Of a stretch of DNA of 64,000 nucleotides, positions 1 to 11,300 are shown piece by piece; within the stretch, counting starts at the first letter, position 1, and each line of letters starts with the position of its first letter. Origin of the DNA: Chaetoceros tenuissimus (taxonomy: Eukaryota; Bacillariophyta; Thalassiosirophyceae; Chaetocerotales; Chaetocerotaceae). The position numbers and the translations under genes were made by a program. Under the pieces are notes generated by a model. It worked only from the letters and a program-made list of their open reading frames with translations. It ran no database searches and had not been told where the DNA came from. The DNA is taken from NCBI GenBank assembly GCA_021927905.1, contig BLLK01000046.1:496001-560000 (forward strand), given 5' to 3'.

Positions 1-309
1 TATTAGAAAATGTATTTATAATAATAAAAGGAGTCTTTATGAATTTATATGGTTTCATCTTTTTATAATATTGATCCTCGTGAAGCCAACATTAAAAACC
101 TCTCGTTGAGTAGCTTGAAGGTAAGCTTTGAATATTATATTGAATATTCCTCTCTATTACAGTAATGTAATAGATGATAAGGTGGGTCTAATTTCCTTCA
201 AAAAAACGAGCACTCAAATTCATTTTTTCTAAAAATGACACTTACAAATTTAGTACAAATAAGGAATCTATTAGACACGTTTGCCTCATCCAGCTCATCA
301 TACGATGAA
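1..309. other. Intergenic, no gene seen
   Basis: AT-rich sequence with no convincing reading frame or RNA gene. It ends in the 8-bp target copy ACGATGAA (302-309) of the adjacent TIR element. Confidence 0.5.
302..309. repeat. Target-site duplication, left copy
   Basis: ACGATGAA, identical to 929-936 on the other side of the TIR element. Confidence 0.8.
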
Positions 310-928
310 TAGGCATTTGGAAGCTAGGCACCTGTCTAAAACCGGATTTTTTGCCTAACTTTTAGGCAGAATTAGGCAGACTTAGGCACTTGTTTTCTAC
401 GTGGTTTCACCGTACTTACACATACCAGCCACTTATTTTGAAAGATTAAAACTACACAAAGATATTGTATGGTACACCAAACCAACATCAAGAACCATTT
501 ATCTTCAACACTAGCACCTTTGGCGATTTGTGGACGCAATAAATGCACACAATTTAAGAATTGCACTCATTATGTAGCACTTGAACTTGGAGAGCTCCCT
601 ATGCATAGAATATTGTTCAAGATGACCGAATATATACTTCTGATACCAAAGAAATTTTAAAATTCTCCTTTGTAATCTTTAGCAAGAAAGAAAACAAAGC
701 ATCGAAAAGATTCTGGATAAGTTTCAAAGCAAACTATCATGTTTGACCTAACTAAAACAATCCTTACATTTTTATTATAACAGGCTGCTTTGACAAGTTC
801 CGCACCATTGTGCGCGGTACCTGAGAAGTCTTTCTGGTATGTGTAAGTACGGCAAAACCACGTAGAAAAAAAGTGCCTAAAATGCTGCCTAAAACAGTCA
901 GTCCAACTGCCTAACTTCCAAATGCCTA
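310..928. mobile_element. Non-autonomous TIR DNA transposon (hAT-like MITE)
   Basis: A 619-bp element with inverted termini. The left end starts TAGGCATTTGGAAG at 310 and the right end closes with its exact complement, CTTCCAAATGCCTA, at 915-928. The inverted repeat continues inward to about 428 on the left and 834 on the right, where about 43 bp (CTACGTGG..CGTACTTACACATACCAG type sequence) match almost completely. The left arm carries extra TAGGCAG copies. Both sides are flanked by the same 8 bp, ACGATGAA (302-309 and 929-936). An 8-bp duplication and a TAG-start terminus fit hAT-type non-autonomous elements; P elements also make 8 bp. No transposase is encoded: the small open frames inside look like chance. 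It lies 98 bp before the RNase HII start codon. Confidence 0.85.
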
Positions 929-936
929 ACGATGAA
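929..936. repeat. Target-site duplication, right copy
   Basis: ACGATGAA, identical to 302-309. Confidence 0.8.
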
Positions 937-1026
937 ACAACAGCCACTAAAAAAAGTGTGATTTGATGATGATGAAATGTAGATGAGAGGCAATCAATAT
1001 TCCATTCAGCTTCCATAAAATTGCTA

Positions 1027-1758
1027 ATGAAAACTTTAGCCTTCACAGTAGCAGCTCTCTCTTGTTTGTTCTTCCAGAGCTCAGCCTTTCCAGTAAGTAG
1101 AGCATCATCCAAGACAAATGAAGGAAAATATGAGAAACAACAATATCAAAATGGTTATGAATACGTAATTGGTACAGATGATGTTGGTAGAGGAGCCATA
1201 GCCGGTCCAATCTTATCAGCGAGTTGCTGCATACACAAAGATGCCCTTGAAAATAACCTCTTGGATCATGTAAATGATAGTAAGATACTCAGTGCACAAG
1301 ATCGACAGGAAATCTTTGATCAAATTTTAGAGTCGGATATTTACTTCAGATGCGCGGAGCGATCGCCTCAGCAAATTGACGACAGCAATATACAAAAAGC
1401 CACCATGGAATGTTTCCAAGAGTCTATCCAGAAGTTGATTCTTGAAGAAGAGTTGCCTTTGGAAAAAGTCTATGCAGTTTGCGATGGGAAGTCGACTCCA
1501 AAGCTTGTGGGTAGTGCAACTCCTATTCCGTGTAGACCCATGGTTGATGCAGATCAAAAGATTTACACAGTTTCTTTAGCTTCAATTATTGCCAAGGTTA
1601 CTAGGGATAAACTGATGTGTGAAGCTCATGAGCAGTGGCCTGAGTTTAACTTCAAGGATAACAAAGGTTACAGAACGAGAGAGCATGTGGAAGCTATACA
1701 TAAATATGGACCATGTCCTATACATCGCATGTCATTCAAAGCTTTGAAACATAGATAA
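1027..1758 (+). CDS. rnhB: Ribonuclease HII, probably plastid-targeted
   Basis: A 243-aa bacterial-type RNase HII, which cuts the RNA strand of RNA-DNA hybrids and single ribonucleotides in DNA. The family motif appears as GTDDVGRGAIAGP (residues about 48-60; usual form GxDExGRG, with the second acidic residue here Asp). It is followed by NDSKILS, then VDADQKIYTVSLASIIAKVTRD, and the C-terminal GYRTREH...GPCPIHRMSF block. The start is the ATG at 1027, since it gives a clean hydrophobic presequence (residues 1-20) ending QSSAFPVS. A Phe right after the cleavage-site Ala is the heterokont plastid-targeting signature. The gene converges on the MATE gene, with 42 bp between stop codons. Its promoter side is occupied by the TIR element ending at 928. 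Plastid location is inferred; enzyme identity is firm. Confidence 0.92.
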   Translation: MKTLAFTVAALSCLFFQSSAFPVSRASSKTNEGKYEKQQYQNGYEYVIGTDDVGRGAIAGPILSASCCIHKDALENNLLDHVNDSKILSAQDRQEIFDQILESDIYFRCAERSPQQIDDSNIQKATMECFQESIQKLILEEELPLEKVYAVCDGKSTPKLVGSATPIPCRPMVDADQKIYTVSLASIIAKVTRDKLMCEAHEQWPEFNFKDNKGYRTREHVEAIHKYGPCPIHRMSFKALKHR

Positions 1759-1800
1759 ATGTTTCTATTTTTAAAATGACTACACTGAATCTCCAAAAAA

Positions 1801-3474
1801 TTAAAGTCCCTTTTGAAGTCGAAGTTGTGCGAGTTGAGTCTCTCGATCCCATCGAATAGAATACATAACAACAACAAGTAGCAGTAGAAAGTGTGTCCAC
1901 GTGCCGATAGTCATGGCGGAAACTAGTCCACGAACACCACAGAATGACCATGTATTGCTGGGGCAGTCTGTTGTCCCTTCATAACTTGTAAATGAGTTGT
2001 AATATGCTAATGGAACTCCTACGCACCAATATGCAAATATTACGATTGGCATCGCTGTGGCTTGACGACCGCAACCTTTGATGACTCCATTCAAAACAAC
2101 CTGCAACCCATCAGCAAAAACGTAAAAGGCCAGAAAAGGTATCGTTGATGCTGCCATATCAATCACATTCTTGTTTGGGGTAAATAACGACGGGAAGATA
2201 TGATGCGGAGTTAACATCAATATTGATCCCATCAACATGCTCAATACTGCAGCAGAGAAAATGCTAACCTGGGAAGCTATTTTTGCATTTTTTGCTTCAT
2301 TCATCCCCAAAAACATCCCGACTCTTGCCGATGCCGAGGCTGAAAATCCAAGAGGTATCTGGAAGAAGAAAGTATTGATGGTTTGATAAATACTCATAGC
2401 TGACAAAGCATAATCTGGATCCGGTTCTAACTTTCCAGATAAAAATACCACTACTTCAGAAGCCCACCACTCTGATATCACTAAAATTCCTGGTAAAGCT
2501 AATGATAGATATTGCCGTATTCCTTTGAGACTAAAGATTGCTAATTTGAACTCTTTCCAAAAACTTAATTTTGTCCCCTCCATTGTTCCCATACCTTTCA
2601 AAATTCTTCGTCTTCCTCTACTCGTTCCAAAGACAATCGATACTATCATGAATGGTTGAATCACTTGAAAAACTATAGTTGCCAGTGCAACTCCTAAGTA
2701 TCCCATGTCTAATACCTTGACAAACATGATATTGCAAGGTATATGTAATAGGAGTCCAATGGATACTGCGTATGCAGGAACATCTGCAATAGATATAGAT
2801 TGAAGCCAACACATCAGCGTGTAATTGATACTGTATGACCAAAGTCCTATCGTTAGAACCTGCAGATATGTGCTAGTCATCTCAGCAAGCTCTCGTGATT
2901 GCCCTAATTTCATCAAAAATGGATCAATTCCATAGAGCCAAATGATGCCTACAGGTAGCAAAAATGCAAATTGAACTACAATGCCACGATAGAGATAAAT
3001 TAAAGGTGCAATTGGAGCTTGATCAATGTCGACACTATCATATTGTTCTATTTCTGTTTGGTAGTTTGTTCTGTTTGTCTTGCCAAGTAAAGACGACGTT
3101 TCTTCTATTTCCTCCTCCTCATCATCACATTGAACTTCATGCTTACTTTTGGAAATCAAGTCTCCCTTGGCCTGACCTGTCAGAGTCACTAGAGCACTAC
3201 ACAATCCTACTGAAAGCGACATGCCCGTCACATTAAATAACGTGGTTGCTAAAGCGCCTGCTGCAAGTTCTTTTGCTCCTAGGTTTCCAAGAAAATAAAG
3301 AGATATCATCCATGGTACCTTGTAGAATAAAAGACCTATTGTTGTCGGCCCTGCTATCTTTATTTGTTCATATATTTCATTGGTGAAAAGGGAGTTCATG
3401 TTTGCATATGTTGTGATTGAGTTCAAACTAGAATGGTCCTGATGGAACAATGTTTCTATCTTTGAATTTAACAT
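1801..3474 (-). CDS. MATE family multidrug/toxin extrusion transporter
   Basis: A 557-aa membrane protein in one exon, starting at the ATG at 3474. It has about twelve hydrophobic segments in the two-bundle arrangement of MATE antiporters, which export organic cations or metabolites against H+ or Na+. Visible family features include the first-bundle region with GPTTIGLLFYKVPWMISLYFLGNLG, the mid-protein LSLALPGILVISEWWASEVVVFLSG block (the conserved P-x-x-x-x-x-EWW-x-x-E stretch starting the second half), and ADGLQVVLNGVIKGCGRQ near the C terminus, where eukaryotic MATEs keep G-x-x-R-G-x-G-x-Q-like sequence. An acidic hydrophilic insert (about residues 115-155, with EEEEIEETSSLLGK) separates the second and third segments; LL preceded by acidic residues could be a sorting signal. 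Substrate cannot be told. Confidence 0.88.
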   Translation of the reverse strand: MLNSKIETLFHQDHSSLNSITTYANMNSLFTNEIYEQIKIAGPTTIGLLFYKVPWMISLYFLGNLGAKELAAGALATTLFNVTGMSLSVGLCSALVTLTGQAKGDLISKSKHEVQCDDEEEEIEETSSLLGKTNRTNYQTEIEQYDSVDIDQAPIAPLIYLYRGIVVQFAFLLPVGIIWLYGIDPFLMKLGQSRELAEMTSTYLQVLTIGLWSYSINYTLMCWLQSISIADVPAYAVSIGLLLHIPCNIMFVKVLDMGYLGVALATIVFQVIQPFMIVSIVFGTSRGRRRILKGMGTMEGTKLSFWKEFKLAIFSLKGIRQYLSLALPGILVISEWWASEVVVFLSGKLEPDPDYALSAMSIYQTINTFFFQIPLGFSASASARVGMFLGMNEAKNAKIASQVSIFSAAVLSMLMGSILMLTPHHIFPSLFTPNKNVIDMAASTIPFLAFYVFADGLQVVLNGVIKGCGRQATAMPIVIFAYWCVGVPLAYYNSFTSYEGTTDCPSNTWSFCGVRGLVSAMTIGTWTHFLLLLVVVMYSIRWDRETQLAQLRLQKGL

Positions 3475-3815
3475 GTAGACTTTTAATTATTCTCCTATCC
3501 ACTATTTCTCACCATTGATTCATCTCTTTCTCACCACAATGACTTTTCTTCTCCATCGTTTGTCGGTCACTAATGACGTCACTGACAGATTCAAAATAGA
3601 AATCCTATCATTTTTTATTTTACACTGATTTAGTCCTGTAAAGAGCAGAGAAAAATGAGGGCGGCCTCTCAGCCACCAACAACACAAGAAGCAAAAGCAC
3701 CACGCAAAGACGACGTATTCTGCTCTTTTTACATTGAGAGCTGAGAAGATATATCATACCACTGGATACCATCATTGGACGAAACTCTTGACTGATCCAA
3801 TCATTAATCTGCATC
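3475..3815. other. Divergent promoter region between MATE and SNF2 genes
   Basis: 341 bp shared by two divergent genes. It contains a perfect CRE palindrome (3574-3581). A small open frame at 3620-3826 on the minus strand shows no protein-like features and overlaps the SNF2 start. Confidence 0.6.
3574..3581. promoter_or_regulatory. CRE/bZIP palindrome TGACGTCA
   Basis: A perfect 8-bp palindrome, 235 bp upstream of the SNF2 start and 100 bp upstream of the MATE start. In diatoms, TGACGTC-type sites bind bZIP factors in CO2/cAMP-responsive promoters. Function here is inferred. Confidence 0.45.
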
Positions 3816-6800
3816 ATGTCACTCAAGTATCAAGAAGAAGAAAAGAAGGAGGAAACCATTGACCTCACCAATGGACTCTCCGATGACGACGATGACGAAC
3901 CACGTCGCTCTGGGAGAAAGAGGAAATCCACTACTATTCAGATCGATGGACATACAGTGAAAACCTCTAACAATTATGTACTCAAGGGTCTTTCGTACAG
4001 TTTTGGTGCATATGAAGCAGATGCACCTAAACCTGTCCAAAAGAAGACCAAGCCATTGACAACAAGGGCACCAGTGGTTCGTAAAAGACCTGCTTATATG
4101 GATCAGCGTCAGGCACACAATGCCCTCATCAAGACCAGAATTGTTTCTGATAATCAAAAGAGACTCAATTTCATGACCAAAAACTATGCTGCTCTTTACC
4201 CATTTATTGACAACAGAACACAGTCTATGCTTTGGAACAATAGAAACAATACTACCGAATACAGCAAATTTGTACTAGGTGCGCAGCCTGATTGTGTTTC
4301 CACGACATTGAGAGATTATCAAATGATTGGACTAGACTGGATGGTAAACATGTACCACCAGGGTATGCCATTTATTCTAGGAGATGAGATGGGTTTGGGA
4401 AAGACATTGCAAACTATTTCGTTGATAGCACACCTTAAAGAGGTGCAGGGTGTAACCGGTCCTTCCTTGGTCATTTGTCCATTGTCCGTTCTTTACAGTT
4501 GGGTTGCGGAAGTGGGAAAACATTCTAATCTCAAAGTATTCCGATTTCATGCGTCTGATCCCAAGGAAAGAGAAATGCAGAAGCACACAATGATGCGAGA
4601 TGTATTGAACTATGACGTTATTGTTACTACCTATGAGATGGCAAAGAATCCCCAAGTACTATCTCTGTTTCGTGGTACATATTTTAATCTCACCGTTTTG
4701 GACGAAGGACATGTAATTAAATCTCTCACTTCGCAAATTGCCGAAGCGGTGCGTAAAATTCATTCTCAGTCTCGAGTGATATTGACAGGAACCCCGCTAC
4801 AGAACAACTTGGTGGAATTATATGCAATTTTGAATTATCTCTATCCACAATATTTTACATCTCCTGAACCATTTGACAAATGCTTTGATATCGGAAAGAA
4901 TATGATTGATCCAGAAATGCTGTTGAAGGCGAATAAATTGTTGAGTCTCTTTATGATTCGTAGGCTCAAAGGAGAAGTTGAAAAATTGATGCCGAAAAAG
5001 ATTGAAACCAAGGTAAGTGAGGAAATGTGCATCTTGTCCATTGCAAAATGTATACACATAAAATACACATGATGACTCATATTTTGCATACATTAGATTT
5101 TATGTCCGCTATCATCTACTCAAAAACATTGGTACAAGGGTTTTCTCATGAATGAAGTGGAATCACTCATTCAAATGCAAGAGCAGGGAGTAGATGAAGA
5201 AAGTGCAGGAAAGAATGCAATGTTGCGCAATCTTGTTATGCAGTTAAGAAAGACATGTCTTCATCCATACCTATTTGACTTTGCAGAGGGAGATATTGCA
5301 ACTACTACCGTGGAAGAATTGATTGCTTCTTCTGGAAAACTAGCAGTTTTGGATAAATTGCTCCGATCACTTTTCAAGAATGGACATCGTACATGTATTT
5401 TTTCACAATTTACATCCATGCTCAACATCATCGAAGATTACTGTATCCTACGTGGATGGAAATATTGTCGTTTCGATGGAGGTACTCCAAGAGCACAGAG
5501 AAATCACTTGATCAATCAATTCAATGCACCAGGTAGTGACGTCTTCATCTTTCTCATGTCTACTCGATCAGGAGGGCTTGGTATCAATCTTCAAACTGCA
5601 GACACTTGTATTCTCTATGACAGTGACTGGAACCCACAACCTGACCTTCAAGCTATGGCTCGTGTACATCGTATTGGTCAGACCAAGACTGTTCATATTT
5701 ATCGTATGGTCACTTCGGGAACCGTCGAAGAGCGTATTCTGGAGAGGGCAGAGAAAAAGTTGTACCTAGACCAAATGGTGAATCGTGGAACAAGTAATAA
5801 GGATATGGATGAGGAAGGAGGAGGACTTTCAACCTCGGAGCTTTTAGCTTCCTTGACGTTTGGTTCTAATGCAGTATTTTCTTCCTCAAACAACCTACCA
5901 TCTGATTATGAAATGGCAAAAATTACGGATCGTACTCGCAGTGAAGACTGTTCTGACGGAAAGCTTCAAGGTGGTGTTACTAACACAGCTAGCGATTTCG
6001 ATAAGGAGAAGGAATTGACTGATACTAGAAATTTTATGGGTGTTGACTTCCGCAAGCTCAGAGATGAAAAAGAGGCGAAGCTGAATGGAAAGAAGTCAAA
6101 GAACAAGTTTCTTGACAAACTCAAGCAAGAATGGAAGGAGGTGCAAACTGGTGAACAAGAGGAAGAGCTTGGAAAAGGAAAGAGAAACAGAAAGAGTCGC
6201 ATCAAACAGTTGGATGGAATTGGATCAGGATATGGAAGTAAAGCTGTTCCTGTACTGGCAATGAACGACTATGATTTGGAAAATGGTGAGCCATCTGTCT
6301 GGAGAGAGACCAAGAAAATCAAGACTGTAGAAAAGAAGAAAGCAAAGATTTCTTTTACAAACCAAGACTTTTGTCAAGCTTGTGGCGATGGTGGAGAAAT
6401 CATTGAATGTCCTAGATGTCCAATTTCAATCCATTCTGCATGCTGTGGCCTACATCCTGCTCATTTTCAGTCTTGCTCGCACCATCGCTGTATCACATGT
6501 GATAAGACTGCCGTAGGAAGTGGTGGACTTATATACCGTTGCCAAAGTTGTGTTGCAAGTTACTGTCCAGATTGTTTGCCAAACGCAAGCGAAGTTCGCT
6601 TCCTAGGCATTAATATTCCAAGATTTGAGGAACTTGGTTTTGTAGGAAATGCGCAGTATCATTACATCCATTGCAGCAAACAATGTGAAATGGTTGCAAT
6701 TAGAGAATTTGGATTCAAACCAGAAGGGAAAAAGCCAAAGTGTCCACCTGCGATGAATGTGTCTTACGCTTTTGGAGAGCAGGCATTAGATGTGAGTGAA

Positions 6801-6923
6801 CTGAACAAAATGTTTAGAGAAAAGGCTGCTGGAACTTGGAAGGGACTCAAAAGTACTCCAAGAAAGTCTCCATCAAGAAGATCGCCACGCAAGACTCCAC
6901 AGGATGTAGTCATTTTGGATTAG
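3816..6923 (+). CDS. SNF2-family chromatin remodelling ATPase (ISWI/SMARCA-like) with C-terminal PHD-like finger
   Basis: Two exons, 3816-5012 and 5097-6923, separated by an 84-bp GTAAGT...TTAG intron in phase 0, predict a 1,007-aa protein. The N-terminal tail is acidic and basic. The helicase core follows: motif I DEMGLGKT (residues 190-197), DEGH box (296-299), LTGTPLQNNLVELYAILNYL, then after the intron ILCPLSSTQKHWYKGFL, and the C-terminal lobe with RCDGGTP-like FDGGTPRAQR, STRSGGLGINLQTADT and QAMARVHRIGQTK. These are the hallmarks of Snf2 translocases that slide nucleosomes; the N-lobe linker resembles ISWI/Lsh types. Past a basic K/R-rich linker is a Cys/His cluster (residues about 823-885, CxxC...CxxC...CxxC) like a PHD/ADD finger. 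No SANT/SLIDE region typical of ISWI was recognised. It acts in the nucleus. CxxC-finger class is uncertain; the ATPase is firm. Confidence 0.93.
5013..5096 (+). other. Intron of the SNF2 gene
   Basis: Donor GTAAGT after codon 399, acceptor ATTAG. Removal joins two halves of one helicase in phase 0. The unspliced frame stops soon after the donor. Confidence 0.9.
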
Positions 6924-7918
6924 GTTGGTTGAGTTTTAGGACAAATGTCGACGGTTGAAGTTCTGAAGACCTTGGGAAGTACTAGTACATTGTCTTTTAC
7001 TATGAAGACTTGCAATAAATCTAAAAAAAGAAGATCATGATTTCTATTAACATTTTTATATTTATCGTACCATACTTTGTTAGTACTACTATTGCCACTA
7101 TGTAAATTGATACAAATGCTGATTTGATAATTCTTTTCGCGTCTTTCTGGGTTTCAATCATTTTTGGCTTTCTAAGATTTCTTTCTTTGCTTTGAATCCA
7201 AATTCTGCAAAACATCGCATCACATCGCACACGATCTTCCTATGACATTGAACAGATTCTTCTTCGTTTAAGATGATTCAGAGAGTCGCATTTCAGACAG
7301 TATTGTAATTTGAAAGGAAGGCGAGAATAGGAATGTTCGTCGAATTCGAAAAATTCTTATGGTACATCAATACTCGTATTTCACATTTCTGATTGTTGTT
7401 TACAATTCTTTATTTACATAAGAGTACAAGTATCGAATTGATGTACTTATTTTACTAAGAATAAAACTAATTCTTCCCCATCTAAAAATATGGATTCTAC
7501 TAAAAAATACTCTATCTGAGAAAGTATTGAATAGTACACCAATGATGGCTCAATGGGCCCTCTACAGTTTTCAAAACCACAAACGCAATGAAACTACGTT
7601 TGGAACACATAAACTCTCAAAATCTTTTTCTGCAACAAGGAATCAAATTGAATCAATTGCTCTAGAAACAGATTTTAAATGCAGATGAAGTACATCCAAC
7701 GGCCATAAATGAGTTCACACTCATGATCGACATACCAGAATTCTGTTAAATGCAATGCAAAATGCTTGATTAGGAACGTGTCTGTTGCCATAATATGAAG
7801 TCAAAATCATTAAGCATGGATCAAATGCATGACTTACCACGGATAGGATACTGAAAATGGAGTTACAAGACAGTAAAGCAAAAAAGGCATTCACAGAAAG
7901 TACTGCGAACATGAGGTT
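6924..7918. other. Intergenic, about 1 kb, no gene supported
   Basis: Lies between the SNF2 stop and the copia element. Two short minus-strand frames (7021-7230 and 7721-7912) were read. The second starts with a hydrophobic stretch but has no family resemblance, and neither is supported. Around 7350-7470 there is a loose imperfect inverted repeat (GTACATCAAT-type arms); nothing else stands out. Confidence 0.45.
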
Positions 7919-8314
7919 TGTGAAATAACTGGCTAGAAGTCAGTTGGGCTCGCGTGCAATTTTGCAATTTTCTATTTTATAAGTAAATTATGAACTTCGG
8001 AATTCAACCCTTTTTGAAATCCTTCCTTTCGAGCTGACGTGGCACTGCTTACGTCGACTCGTATATTATATGTGTTTGATCTGTTGGTGCATGTTTCTAT
8101 TGATGTATTGGATATCGATCACTTCACTCTTTTATTTTGAATGGAAATGTTTCTTGTATTTCTTTTAAAACGATCGTGTCCCGCATGAGAGATTTTAGCC
8201 TCGTCATGTGACGTGGTCACAGAATTTAGTTCCTTCAATGAGAATTTAGTTTTGGCGACGTGTTGCTTCTGAAGGGGTCAATAACTCGGTCGTCTCACCC
8301 CTCATAACTTCACA
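7919..8314 (-). repeat. LTR (3' LTR of the copia element)
   Basis: 396 bp, almost identical to 14209-14604 (two differences seen). Ends are TG...CA. Confidence 0.95.
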
Positions 8315-8367
8315 CTCCTTCTTATTGTCGCTTCAGAGCACTTGGTTGTCCAAAGGGGATAATGTAA

Positions 8368-11300
8368 TTACCATCCCATGACCTTCTTTCTGAGATAGCT
8401 AAGAGTTGCAAAGTTCAAAGCTTTTGTCAAGTAATCCGCAAGTTGTTCTTTTGTATCAATTGGTAGAATTTCGATCTCTCCACGTGAGACGTAATCGCGA
8501 AAGTGATGTAGTCGATTATTCAAGTGTTTGGTCCTTGGTCTGTACTTGTGTACCTTTGCCATTTCCAATGCACCGGAATTATCCTCAAATACTTTACATT
8601 TTACCTGTGGAGTTGTAGATTCAATGGGGAATCCTTGCTCCTTCATCTCCTTCAGAAGATTCATGATTGGAATTACATCTCGGAGTGCATAGGATAGTCC
8701 AGTGTACTCAGATTCCGTACTACTCAAACTGATTTCAGTTTGAAGTTGCGACTTCCATAATATAGGACAGCCTTTGTAAAATATAAAATAACCATGTCGT
8801 GATCTCGCTGTATCTCTATCTTGCGTCTCTTTCGAGTCCCAGTTACCTGCAAAGTCTGCATCGACGTAGAGCTCCAAATCTCTTGACTTGTTTGGTTTCA
8901 ATATCGTACCCTTATCTCTAGATCCTTTTAGATATCTAGCTAGCCATCTTATGGCTTTGCCATGCTCTTCTTTTGGAGCTGTAGTGAATCTCGCGCATTG
9001 GTGAGTTATATAAGCGATGTCGCTCCTTGAACCCTTCTCTAAATAGTTGAGTTTACCAATGATGGATCGATAGTGGAATGATTTGTCAAAATCTTCAGAA
9101 TCGGAATGTCGGGATAGTAACTTGGATGAGCTGGCTGGAGTGTCCTTTTCGTTGGTTCGATCTTCATCCATTTTTAGGTCTTTGAGGATTTGGCTTATTA
9201 ACTGTGGTTGAGATAGATGTATAGTACCATCTTCTCTTCGGTCAATGTTTACACCGAGGAAGTCCTCCAGTGTACCCTCAATTGTTATCTCGAGCTTTGC
9301 CTTACGTATGTCTTCTATGATCTGATCAATCTCCTTCTGAGATGGACCTGCAAGAATCGAGTCATCCGTATATAGCACATACATCGTTCTACCTCTGTAG
9401 AATACACACTCATCTATTTTAGATTGAGTGAAACCTAGTTCTTGAGTCAGCTTCTTGACCAAGTATTGGTTCCATGTGCGTCCTGCGGACTTCTGTCCAT
9501 AGATATTCTTATGGATTTTTAAGCAGTAATCCTTCGGATTGTCTGCACCTTCCACTTGAATTCCTCTTGGGATCTCCATATACAGTTCCTTGTCAATTGG
9601 CGCTTGTGTGAAGGCCGATACAAAGTCAAGCTGTTGGGTCTTCCATCCGTGTACACACACTAGTGTCAATAATAGCCTTACTGAAGTCCATGAGGCTACT
9701 GGCGCATACGTCTGGTCATAGTGTATACCTTTCTTTGACTTAGATCCATCAAAGTTAAGTCTTGCCTTGTGCTTCTTTATCGCTCCGGTCAAAATCTCTC
9801 TCTTTCTTCGCATCTGCCATACGGCTGGAAAGATTTTCTCTCCTTCAGGGACTAGTTCCCTTTTGATAACTGTGAAGTTATTGTTCTTCATTTGGTCATC
9901 GACTTCCTTTTGCATACTTTTGATGAATTCCTTTCGGTCCGGCTGTTTCATTGCTTCATGATGGTACAGTGTATCCGGATCAGCATTAGCTTTAAATGCT
10001 AGTAATGGATTCTCCTCAGTATCCTCTCTGTCTGGAAACAGAGCACTCAAACAAAATATCTCGCCTTCAATGTCATCTTTTGTGACTTCAGATATTTCCG
10101 TCAACATTGCTTCAATGTGAGGTTGAACAGTTTTAGGTTTTGAAGGTACCTTTGTGGGTTCTCCTTCAGGCTCTTTACGTACTTCTTTTGTACTGTCCTT
10201 GTCTTTGGAATTATGCTGCAGCTCTTCCGTCGCTTTTCGTTTTCGGGACGTGTCATGACTCTGTTCACTGTTGAGGTTGAATGTTACTTCTTTTCGCTTT
10301 TGCGTTTCGATTGTAGGAGGAGGAGTTGGTGTAGCTTTTACCAACCCTGCTTTAATTTGCCATAATGAATCAAAATGGTCTTGTTTTACTGAGTGGAAGC
10401 TACTATCGTGCTTTACGTGGAAGGCTGGGCTTACTAAACCTGTTGTTCTATTGAGGACAAGTGAGACATTTCGTCCATGTTGCTCAGACTTTCCCAAATA
10501 TATTCCCACCTTCGATCGTTGCTTCCATTTATGATAGGGTTTATTTTGTTGCAATTCATTTTCAAGGATGTACACCGGGCATCCGAAAGGTTTGAAATGC
10601 TTGGGATTCACATTCACTTTTGTGTCTGTAAATATTTGATAAGGACTTCGCTTGTCATTGTCTTTCATATTTGGTGTATGGTTGATAGCATTGTTTGCTT
10701 CGCGGACAGCATATGGCCATAGATTGGCTGTAATGCATTTCTTCCATCTGTTGTTTGCATGGATGAGCATCGTTCTCGCATGATCTTGTAGATCTCGGAT
10801 TCGCTTTTCAGCTAGTCCGTTTGAGTGATGTGCGTTCACTCCTGCGAAGGTCAGCTTCTGTGATTTCTTATGACATGCTTCAATCCATTTGTTTGCTCGG
10901 AAAACTCCATTATCAGCATGATAAGCCTGTATTTTCACCCCTCGATGCTCCGAGTAGAGTTCAAAAGCAAGCTTCGCTTCAAGAGTCTCCTCCACGTTGG
11001 CTGTCTTTTGGAGATAGACATAGCCTAGCCTTGACGCTTGGTCCACAAATACGGTCGCATACTTGTATCTCTTCGTAGTGAGTATACCTGTCATCTGTGC
11101 TATGAGTCCTGGTGTGGGAGAAGTCAGTTGATCAACTGATACTAATTCTCCAGGCTTGGTAGGAGCTGGTTTGGGCTTTTCCTTTGGTAACTTGGAGCGC
11201 CATGGTTTCTTGTGAGCCTTTGCATACATGCATGCAACGCACACTGGTATGTTACACTTCGCTAATTTGCTTGGTATAATACCCACCTTGGCCATCGCTT

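Noticed and set aside
372-660. Short open frames inside the MITE
   Set aside because: Both strands open by chance; no family resemblance and the element lacks a transposase.
657-1112. 151-codon minus-strand frame over the TIR element and the RNase HII start
   Set aside because: Shadow of a plus-strand gene plus element sequence; no protein-like pattern.
7350-7470. Loose inverted repeat around GTACATCAAT
   Set aside because: Too imperfect and AT-rich to call a structured RNA or element.
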